Source of the DNA: Bacteroidetes bacterium 4572_114 | GTDB taxonomy: Bacteria; Bacteroidota; Bacteroidia; Bacteroidales; 4484-276 | NCBI GenBank assembly: GCA_002254335.1 | Contig: NIVA01000012.1 | Span: 1 to 16,148, forward strand | Reading direction: 5' to 3' | DNA length: 16,148 nucleotides | Program-made: the position numbers and the translations under genes | Shown here: positions 1-5,744 of the stretch, one piece after another | How positions within the stretch are numbered: the first letter of the stretch is position 1 | How the letters are laid out: every line of letters starts with the position of its first letter | The notes under the pieces: model-generated | What the model was told of the DNA's origin: nothing | The model's database searches: none | The model's input: the letters and a program-made list of their open reading frames with translations, nothing else

Positions 1-1330
1 GCGTGCTTACATACCACGCAATTGCTGCTATTATCAATAAAATAAGATGCTTGAAAATAAAAGGTTGGAAGCCCAACCTTTTGTAAACAAAAATAAATTT
101 CAGCGTATTGAAGGTGAATTTTGAAATAAGGGACGCAAGAGCCGCACCGGTAATCCCAAACACCGGGATCAGCAATATATTTGTAACCACAATTAATGCT
201 GCAAAAACAACGAGCAGATAGGTTAGCCACCTGAAATATTTTGAATTAACAATAATATGCGAGCTTAAGCCCATAAAAACATCAGTAAGATTGGCCAGGC
301 CAATAAAAAGAATGACATACCTGCCTCCTACAAATTTATCGCCCGTTAGGTGGTACACATTTTCGATATTCCCCCAAATACCAATAAACAGCAACAGACC
401 CATCACACTAAGGCTCAAGCTGCTTTTTTGGTAAATACTTGCAATGGTTTTTCTGTCATTTATCCTCCAGGCATCTGCAATAACTACCGACCCGATTTTT
501 CCCATGGTGCGCATGGGTATTAATATAAATGCACCAAAAAAGAAACTGATTGTATAAACACCGGCCTGGCCCAAGCCGAGGTAATTGTCTATCATAATTA
601 TATCGATACTTTGAACAAGCACCCCCGAAAAACTTGCAAGTATCCCGAAAAAAGCTACATTGATCATCTCCTTTTTCAGGCTTTTATCAATAAACCCAAA
701 TTCCGGTTTAATAAACAATTGCTTGCTCCTGTTGAGTGAAACCACAAACAAAATTGTAGGTGCAATATATGCAAACACATAAAGCCAAACCAACAACATA
801 AAATCAATCGACCCAAAATAATAGAGGATGATAGCGACGATGATCAGAAGCCGTTGGACCACTTCCTTGTAAACGATTCCTTTAACCGCATTATAAAGCA
901 CACGATAATATGTATCGAGGACACCAAATAGAACGATAAAAAATGTAAGGGGGACAACTACGTAAAAATATGGGATAAAGAGTGCCGACTTTTCCTGTGC
1001 ATTTTCAATTATCAATGGCTGAAATAAAAAATATATCAGCGTGGCCAAAATGAAACCAACTAATGAAACCAGTAGTGCAATCCCTAAAAAACCGTGATGC
1101 TTTTTATCGGTATCCCGGAAATATGGGAACAACCTAACGGCCACTGTATTCATCCCGAGGCTTGCAAAAATGGCAATGATGGATGAATAAGAGACTAACA
1201 AACGAAGCAGGCCAATCTCTTCGGTGGAAAGAAAGTGGGTGAATAAAAATACTGTGGTGATAAAACCAAGCCCTACCCCAACGTACGACCATATAACACC
1301 CGAAATACTTTGTTTTTGAATTATTCCCAA
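1..1330 (-). CDS. Oligosaccharide (Wzx/MATE-like) flippase, 3' end cut by window edge
   Basis: This is an integral membrane protein that probably flips lipid-linked oligosaccharide across the inner membrane during surface-polysaccharide assembly. The frame is open for 443 codons from 1330 to the left edge. It is almost entirely hydrophobic helices, and its opening (MGIIQKQSISGVIWSYVGVG, then TEEIGLLRLLVS near residues 36-47 and RLFPYF near 66-71) is what I expect of Bacteroidota polysaccharide-biosynthesis flippases. The start is TTG at 1330. The upstream frame reaches a stop nine codons earlier with no ATG or GTG, and the first in-frame ATG is residue 60, inside the conserved N-terminal region, so an ATG-only caller would miss or truncate the gene. 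A TAnnTTTGC box lies about 70 bp upstream. The C-terminal helices are off-window. The substrate cannot be told. Confidence 0.88.
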   Translation of the reverse strand, partial: MGIIQKQSISGVIWSYVGVGLGFITTVFLFTHFLSTEEIGLLRLLVSYSSIIAIFASLGMNTVAVRLFPYFRDTDKKHHGFLGIALLVSLVGFILATLIYFLFQPLIIENAQEKSALFIPYFYVVVPLTFFIVLFGVLDTYYRVLYNAVKGIVYKEVVQRLLIIVAIILYYFGSIDFMLLVWLYVFAYIAPTILFVVSLNRSKQLFIKPEFGFIDKSLKKEMINVAFFGILASFSGVLVQSIDIIMIDNYLGLGQAGVYTISFFFGAFILIPMRTMGKIGSVVIADAWRINDRKTIASIYQKSSLSLSVMGLLLFIGIWGNIENVYHLTGDKFVGGRYVILFIGLANLTDVFMGLSSHIIVNSKYFRWLTYLLVVFAALIVVTNILLIPVFGITGAALASLISKFTFNTLKFIFVYKRLGFQPFIFKHLILLIIAAIAWYVST

Positions 1331-1398
1331 AATCCCTAATTGTAATGTTGTCCCCTAAAATTATTCAGGAAGCTAAACTTTGATGTTTATGTTTTAGT

Positions 1399-1407
1399 GC
1401 AAAATTA
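1399..1407 (-). promoter_or_regulatory. Promoter -7 box of the flippase gene
   Basis: On the minus strand this reads TAATTTTGC, a full match to the Bacteroidota -7 consensus TAnnTTTGC, about 70 nt before the TTG start at 1330. No clear TTTG -33 box lies 19-21 nt further upstream. That upstream DNA now belongs to the inserted element at 1408-1750, and the box overlaps the left copy of its target duplication. Confidence 0.55.
1400..1407 (+). repeat. Left target-site duplication of the MITE-like element
   Basis: CAAAATTA here is repeated exactly at 1751-1758, directly outside the other end of the element. Removing one copy plus the 343 bp gives a continuous AT-rich sequence, a plausible empty site. 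Confidence 0.72.
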
Positions 1408-1750
1408 GGCATCTTTCATTTCTCGGTTTACCCTATTAAATAGCGTAGCCTTTATTTCACAGGGTTTACATTTTATGTGCGTAAGAAAACCTTACGACAC
1501 GATGTTAGTCCGTATGGATTTTTACAGTTTTAGACCTTAATAGAATGAGAAATTAATTACCTACCTCAACCTTATTACCTTATTATGTGACAGAGAATAA
1601 GGTAATAAGCCCGCCTGAATGACGTAGTCGGGCAGGGTTTTAGGGAGGCGGTTTGTGATTTTTTCTACTAAGGTTAAAAACCAAGAGATAAGGTTTTTTG
1701 TAAATCATACAAAAAGTGTAAACTAATTTTAGCTTATTATGAAAGATGCC
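1408..1750. mobile_element. MITE-like non-autonomous element, 343 bp, with 12-bp TIRs and 8-bp target duplication
   Basis: The ends are perfect inverted repeats: GGCATCTTTCAT at 1408-1419 and ATGAAAGATGCC at 1739-1750. Immediately outside, the same octamer CAAAATTA occurs directly at 1400-1407 and at 1751-1758, as expected for a target duplication. A second, imperfect inverted pair lies inside the ends (1464-1481 and 1706-1723, 14 of 18 positions matching, sharing GTTTACA). The centre has a perfect 14-bp hairpin (1571-1584 with 1596-1609). No reading frame of useful length is present, so a transposase would have to act from elsewhere. The family is not assigned: 8-bp duplications occur in several IS families. 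Confidence 0.75.
1571..1609. repeat. Perfect 14-bp hairpin inside the MITE-like element
   Basis: CTTATTACCTTATT (1571-1584) pairs exactly with AATAAGGTAATAAG (1596-1609) around an 11-nt loop. It is AT-rich and has no T-run, so it does not look like an intrinsic terminator. A G+C-rich box follows directly at 1610-1637. Confidence 0.7.
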
Positions 1751-1758
1751 CAAAATTA
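1751..1758 (+). repeat. Right target-site duplication of the MITE-like element
   Basis: Second copy of the octamer CAAAATTA, abutting the right terminal inverted repeat. Confidence 0.72.
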
Positions 1759-1829
1759 TATCGTTTTTTTTTATAAAAACTATGATCCCAAATATTTATT
1801 TTTTAGACAAACCTCAACTCTAATTTCGA

Positions 1830-1857
1830 GTTTTGTCCCGAATGCTTTCGGGATTGG
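1830..1857 (+). repeat. 28-nt palindromic repeat, copy 1 (3' side of gpsA)
   Basis: The core TCCCGA-N6-TCGGGA (1836-1853) sits in a longer unit beginning GTTTTG and ending TTGG. It matches the reverse complement of 2897-2924 at 23 of 28 positions, with differences only in the central six. It lies 11 bp beyond the gpsA stop codon and could form a weak hairpin at the 3' end of that transcript. Confidence 0.65.
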
Positions 1858-1867
1858 GTTTTGGGTT

Positions 1868-2833
1868 TCATTTCAACAAATTCCCAACAAACCCTGAAAT
1901 ATCATATTCTGAATTAAAAACCTGGTAAAGCTCGTTTATGATGGGGTATTCTTTAGGGTCAATATTCAAACCCACCAACTCCTCATAAAAAATATTTACA
2001 GCAATCCTGCCCTCAAGCACAACTTTTTCGGAAATATAATCAGTAAAAAAACCTTTACCAATTAGCAGGCCCAAAGTGCGGTTTCGGCTAAGGTCGTTTA
2101 ATGCCGTCAATGCAAAATCCCCGATACCGCAATAATTGAAGAGTGTTTTTTTGCTCCCGCCAGAAAGTAGCAACAGGCTGCGCATCTCCTTAAAGGCTTT
2201 TGTAAAAACCAGGAATTTCAAATTGGGGGATTCAAACTGTGCATCTACAACCCCAACAACTATTGCATAAATATTTTTGAGTATGCTCAACAATTCCACA
2301 CCACGCACATCACTCGAAAAATCCATCTGGATGGTAGTCCCCCCAAACAATTTTTCAAGTTCGTTATAAAGGCTTTCATCCCCGGTGCCAATTGTAAAAC
2401 CTGTGGGTTGGTTGTTGATTATCTCTCGTGCAAAAGATGGCCCTTTCATGGCACACACCCGGTTTTGTACATCTTCTGCCAAACACTCAACAATCGTCTG
2501 GCGCTCGTTGCCAAACCCTTTGGCCAGGTTAATCAAAATAGAATCCGGGTGAATGGCCCGGCCTAAAATAAAATCAACAGTTATAACCGAGGGTATGGCA
2601 ATAAAAATATAAGCCGGATGATGTTCGAGCATCGAAAAATCGGTATCGGCCTTCAACTTCTTGTCAAGGGCAATATTCGGAAAATATTTCTGGTTTATGT
2701 GATTTTCGTTTATCGACTTTGCTACCTCATCTTCAATGGTGATCAGTGTAACATCCAAAGATGCTTTTTTAGCTAACACGTTGCCTATTGCCGTTGCGAT
2801 AGCCCCTGCACCGAGAAAAAATATTTTATCCAT
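1868..2833 (-). CDS. gpsA: NAD(P)-dependent glycerol-3-phosphate dehydrogenase, divergent
   Basis: It probably interconverts dihydroxyacetone phosphate and sn-glycerol 3-phosphate in the cytoplasm, feeding phospholipid synthesis. It has the Rossmann motif GAGAIATAIG directly after the N-terminal strand, AKG near residue 100, GPSFAREI near 137, the catalytic lysine in KNIYAIVVG (Lys192), GIGDFALT (Asp245) and SRNR (255-258), counted from the longer GTG start at 2851. I prefer ATG at 2833 (321 aa) because its Met lies just before the Rossmann strand and AGAAG lies 8 nt upstream; GTG at 2851 remains possible. It differs clearly from textbook GpsA between the motifs (SPNLKFLVFTKAFKEM where GANARTALITRG is usual), so it may be a second, specialised paralogue. 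The neighbours do not settle its role. Confidence 0.82.
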   Translation of the reverse strand: MDKIFFLGAGAIATAIGNVLAKKASLDVTLITIEDEVAKSINENHINQKYFPNIALDKKLKADTDFSMLEHHPAYIFIAIPSVITVDFILGRAIHPDSILINLAKGFGNERQTIVECLAEDVQNRVCAMKGPSFAREIINNQPTGFTIGTGDESLYNELEKLFGGTTIQMDFSSDVRGVELLSILKNIYAIVVGVVDAQFESPNLKFLVFTKAFKEMRSLLLLSGGSKKTLFNYCGIGDFALTALNDLSRNRTLGLLIGKGFFTDYISEKVVLEGRIAVNIFYEELVGLNIDPKEYPIINELYQVFNSEYDISGFVGNLLK

Positions 2834-2896
2834 AGTATTGTCTTCTATCACGTTTATCCTTTTATCAATGAACCGGGCCTATACAAATTCAAATTT

Positions 2897-2924
2897 CCAA
2901 TCCCGATGACTATCGGGACAAAAC
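2897..2924 (-). repeat. 28-nt palindromic repeat, copy 2 (5' side of gpsA, inverted)
   Basis: The core TCCCGAT-GACT-ATCGGGA at 2901-2918 has flanks that match the 1830-1857 unit on the opposite strand. It lies in the 166-bp gap between the yihY-like stop and the gpsA start. Nothing else is recognisable in that gap. Confidence 0.65.
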
Positions 2925-2999
2925 AAGCAAAAATTCCCAAATCCTAAACCCAAAAAAAAACTCCAAATAACCAAAGAGCCTTCCGACAAACACATCCTT

Positions 3000-3959
3000 T
3001 TATCGTGTCTTCCAATCCGTCCGTGCCGACCTGATACTGGCATTTAATTCAAAACCTATCAACAGAATATTAGAATTAAAAAATACCCATAACAAAAACA
3101 CAAGCAATGTCCCAATTGACCCGTAAAGTGCATTGTACCGCCCAAAATTTTCGATATAAAAATTAAACCCGTAAGTGGTAAGTATTATCAACAGGGTGGC
3201 CAGGGTCGATCCTGCAGAAATAAACCTGAACTCCCCCTTTTTTGCCGGGGCAAAATAGTACAGAAAGGATATGGTGAATAAAAAGGTCGTGAGAATTAAA
3301 ATCCACCTGACAAATTGGATTACTATAATAGTAAAATTATTGGTCAGCAAGCCTTCGGCAACCAGGAACCGCATTATAAAACCGCCTACAATTTGAAGTG
3401 TTATTGCCATGATTACCAGGGTTGAAATTACAAAAACAAGAAATAGCGAAACCAGCCTTTGCTTGAACCAGGAACGGCTATCGATACCATGATAAGATGA
3501 ATTAAACCCTTCGATCATCGAATTTATCCCGTTTGTAGAAAAATACATTGCCAGGATAAAACCGATGGACAACAAATCGGACCTGGGGCGGACGATAATA
3601 TCTTCAAGGGTGGAGCTTACATGGGTCCATAGGGTATGAGGGATAACATCTTCCAGGGTTTGCAACAATTCCGGCTGAAAACCTTTAATGGGCACAAAAG
3701 GCAGAATAGTAAAAAAGAACAAAATAGACGGGAACAACGCCAGGAAAAAATCAAAGGAAATAGCGGAAGCCCTTAGGGTAAGCCTACCTTCAAACAGCCC
3801 CTTCAAAAAAAATTTCAGAACAGTAAAAAGCGGTAATCCATCAAACCCAGGCAGCACAATACGCCTGAGAAAACGTATTGAAAATGCAGCAGAATCGCGC
3901 AGGAACTGCACGGATTTGTTACCAAACCTCGATAAAACTTTATGATCTTTACTGAGCAA
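3000..3959 (-). CDS. YihY/BrkB family inner-membrane protein
   Basis: A polytopic membrane protein of 319 aa, usual for the family once called 'ribonuclease BN'; the nuclease assignment has been abandoned and the transported substrate, if any, is unknown. Family marks are the first helix block RASAISFDFFLALFPSILFF (63-82), the YYFAPAKKGEFRFISAGS turn (233-250) and the last helix with YNALYGSIGTLLVFLLWVFF (275-294) ending GFELNAS. About six membrane helices can be counted. The start is TTG at 3959; there is no in-frame ATG before the conserved core, and the next alternative is GTG at Val17. It starts only 10 nt after the nadC stop, so the two are probably cotranscribed; no promoter is visible between them. 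Confidence 0.87.
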   Translation of the reverse strand: MLSKDHKVLSRFGNKSVQFLRDSAAFSIRFLRRIVLPGFDGLPLFTVLKFFLKGLFEGRLTLRASAISFDFFLALFPSILFFFTILPFVPIKGFQPELLQTLEDVIPHTLWTHVSSTLEDIIVRPRSDLLSIGFILAMYFSTNGINSMIEGFNSSYHGIDSRSWFKQRLVSLFLVFVISTLVIMAITLQIVGGFIMRFLVAEGLLTNNFTIIVIQFVRWILILTTFLFTISFLYYFAPAKKGEFRFISAGSTLATLLIILTTYGFNFYIENFGRYNALYGSIGTLLVFLLWVFFNSNILLIGFELNASIRSARTDWKTR

Positions 3960-3969
3960 AATTGGGATA

Positions 3970-4812
3970 TTAAAAATTACGTACTGCTTTTAAACTCATA
4001 TCCAAACCCTTGATGTGGTGTGTAAGTGCCCCTACCGAAATATAATCAACGCCCGTTTCGGCGTACTGCCTGATGGTTTCCATGGTAATACCACCTGAAG
4101 CTTCTGTTTTAAACCTGCCATCGATAATATTTATCGCAGTACGCAGGCCATCAACAGTAAAATTATCTAACATAATCCGGTCAACCCCACCAATCTCCAG
4201 CACTTCATTTAGTTCATTAAAATCCCTGACCTCTATTTCAATTTTTAGGTCCAGCCCCTTTTCTGCCAGGTATTTTTTTGTTGCACCTAATGCTTCCGAA
4301 ATACCACCGGCAAAATCGACATGGTTATCCTTTATCAGTATCATATCAAACAGGCCAAACCTGTGGTTAGCCCCTCCCCCGGCCTTCACGGCATTTTTTT
4401 CGAGCACCCTGAGGTTTGGTGTTGTTTTTCGTGTATCCAGCAATTTCACGTCCAGGCCTTTAAGCAAATCCACCATCCTCCTCGTAGAAGTAGCTATGCC
4501 GCTCATACGCTGCATAAAATTAAGGGCCAAGCGTTCGCCCGAAAGTATAGAAATAGATTTTCCGGCAAGGGTAAATGCTATGTCGCCCCTGCGGACTGCC
4601 TGTCCATCATTAAGTAGCCCAACAAATTTAAGGTCGGGGTCAACTTGATGAAACACCTCTTTTGCAACATTTATTCCTGCAATCACCCCATCTTCCTTGA
4701 CCAATAACCCGGCCCTGTTGGTGGCACTTGCGGGTATGGTTGCAAGTGAGGTATGATCGCCACTGCCCAAATCTTCGCTTAACGCAAGTGAAACAATTTC
4801 TTCAATTTTCAT
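3970..4812 (-). CDS. nadC: Nicotinate-nucleotide pyrophosphorylase (carboxylating), quinolinate phosphoribosyltransferase
   Basis: A cytoplasmic enzyme of de novo NAD synthesis: quinolinate plus PRPP gives nicotinate mononucleotide, CO2 and pyrophosphate. At 280 aa it has normal length. Visible motifs are ERLALNFMQRMSGIAT (93-108), the substrate-binding DTRKTTP (126-132), KAGGGANHRFGLFDMILIKD (143-162), the barrel strand EASGGI (237-242) and DYISVGALTH (256-265). The ATG at 4812 is the natural start of the N-terminal domain. Upstream is a 213-bp repeat-containing gap and then the DUF4783 gene on the same strand; downstream is the YihY-family gene, 10 nt away. No nadA or nadB is in the window. 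Confidence 0.97.
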   Translation of the reverse strand: MKIEEIVSLALSEDLGSGDHTSLATIPASATNRAGLLVKEDGVIAGINVAKEVFHQVDPDLKFVGLLNDGQAVRRGDIAFTLAGKSISILSGERLALNFMQRMSGIATSTRRMVDLLKGLDVKLLDTRKTTPNLRVLEKNAVKAGGGANHRFGLFDMILIKDNHVDFAGGISEALGATKKYLAEKGLDLKIEIEVRDFNELNEVLEIGGVDRIMLDNFTVDGLRTAINIIDGRFKTEASGGITMETIRQYAETGVDYISVGALTHHIKGLDMSLKAVRNF

Positions 4813-4878
4813 AAAACCTTTGCTTTAGTGGTGTATTAAGTGCTACTACTAATTTAGTTGGGGTTTTTAAAATGTTTA

Positions 4879-5011
4879 AATGTTTGAATGCTTAAATGAT
4901 TGAATAAAATTATTACTTTCAATGTTACCTAAAATATATTTTGTGATTAGTCATTTATTTTCGAAAACTCATTCGTTAACAAATATTATAGCATTTAAGC
5001 ATTTTAACATT
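4879..5011. repeat. Inverted AT-rich repeat between nadC and the DUF4783 gene
   Basis: Positions 4879-4898 match the reverse complement of 4992-5011 at 18 of 20 bases, sharing AATGCTTAAATG. Further AATGTTTAAATG-type units extend both arms. About 93 nt separate the arms. The gap otherwise shows no gene or clear promoter. Confidence 0.6.
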
Positions 5012-5025
5012 GTCGCATTTTAACA

Positions 5026-5460
5026 TTATTCTTCTTCTAATTCAAGTTGCTGTACCTGGTAGGTGCCGGCCTGTTTTTTAATTAGGGCGTAAAACCTGAA
5101 GGATTTGCCCGAAGTACTTTTAAGTGTCCCAATCATATATTTGGAACCGTCATTTGAATTTCCGCGATGATCAAGATTAAACGACTTAACCGGGTGCGAT
5201 TTAAAGAAAGCCTTCAGTAATTGTTCGGTTTGTTTATTGCTGTATGTCCCTTCACCGTCGGGGAGTGTCAGGTCGATAGTGTTGCCAAAATGCTTAGACA
5301 AAACCTGCACATCACCGCTGTTTAAGGCGTTGCTTATCTTCACCACAATATCATCCCCGGATTGCGGCAATCCAAATGATGTAAGGATGATGAATAAAAC
5401 ACCTATGTAAAATGCAGGGATTCTGGCGTTTAAATTAATGGTATGGTTACAATTTTTCAA
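5026..5460 (-). CDS. Secreted DUF4783 family protein
   Basis: A small exported protein of 144 aa. It begins with a basic stretch, a hydrophobic core around residues 15-30 and a likely cleavage site near Gly30-Ser34, followed by a compact alpha/beta domain (DDIVVKISNALNSGDVQVLS, GEGTYSNKQTEQLLKAFF, KYMIGTLKSTSGKSFRFYAL) and an acidic tail, EEE. This matches DUF4783, a Bacteroidota family thought to have an NTF2-like fold and often found near nadC; its function is unknown. The only usable start is TTG at 5460: a stop lies ten codons upstream and no other start precedes the signal sequence. A TAnnTTTGC promoter box lies 21 nt upstream. Confidence 0.83.
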   Translation of the reverse strand: MKNCNHTINLNARIPAFYIGVLFIILTSFGLPQSGDDIVVKISNALNSGDVQVLSKHFGNTIDLTLPDGEGTYSNKQTEQLLKAFFKSHPVKSFNLDHRGNSNDGSKYMIGTLKSTSGKSFRFYALIKKQAGTYQVQQLELEEE

Positions 5461-5481
5461 TGGCTTGACTTTGTTTATTTT

Positions 5482-5490
5482 GCAAATTTA
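5482..5490 (-). promoter_or_regulatory. Promoter -7 box of the DUF4783 gene
   Basis: TAAATTTGC on the minus strand, a full match to TAnnTTTGC, 21 nt before the TTG start. This spacing supports both the start and the direction of transcription. No clear -33 box is seen. Confidence 0.6.
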
Positions 5491-5551
5491 GTGTTTTTAG
5501 AATAAAGTGTTTTTTAGCGATGAATCCGGTTTAAATAGTGCTTGTCCATAG

Positions 5552-5692
5552 GGTCGATGGTTTATGATTTCAGATTAACGATTAATCCCGCACGTGCGGG
5601 AATGATTTTTGATTTGTCTGGAAATCACCTACTTCTTAAATCAAAAATCCCCGCCTGACCGGACGGGCAGGGTTAATCATCAACCATCAACC
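5552..5692. repeat. Large imperfect inverted repeat between hutU and the DUF4783 gene
   Basis: The outer arms 5552-5569 and 5675-5692 match at 16 of 18 positions as inverted copies. The inner arms 5604-5615 (GATTTTTGATTT) and 5638-5649 (AAATCAAAAATC) are perfect. Between them on the left is a perfect 16-bp palindrome, TCCCGCACGTGCGGGA (5586-5601), and on the right the box CCCGCCTGA-N5-CGGGCAGGG (5650-5672). The whole can fold into one hairpin about 140 nt long with a loop near 5616-5637. It lies 52 bp past the hutU stop and could end that transcript, although no clean T-run is present. Confidence 0.65.
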
Positions 5693-5744
5693 AGTTTTTT
5701 GATTACTTTGAAGACAGACACTAAACAGCCTCAGTTTAAACTCA

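Noticed and set aside
1408..1750. Assigning the small element to the IS6 family because of the GGCA ends and 8-bp duplication
   Set aside because: Only the first bases agree and other families also make 8-bp duplications; without a transposase or full-length relative the family stays open.
4073..4648. 191-aa open frame on the plus strand
   Set aside because: It lies wholly antisense to nadC, whose motifs are intact. The product is rich in Ser/Pro/Arg with no recognisable domain.
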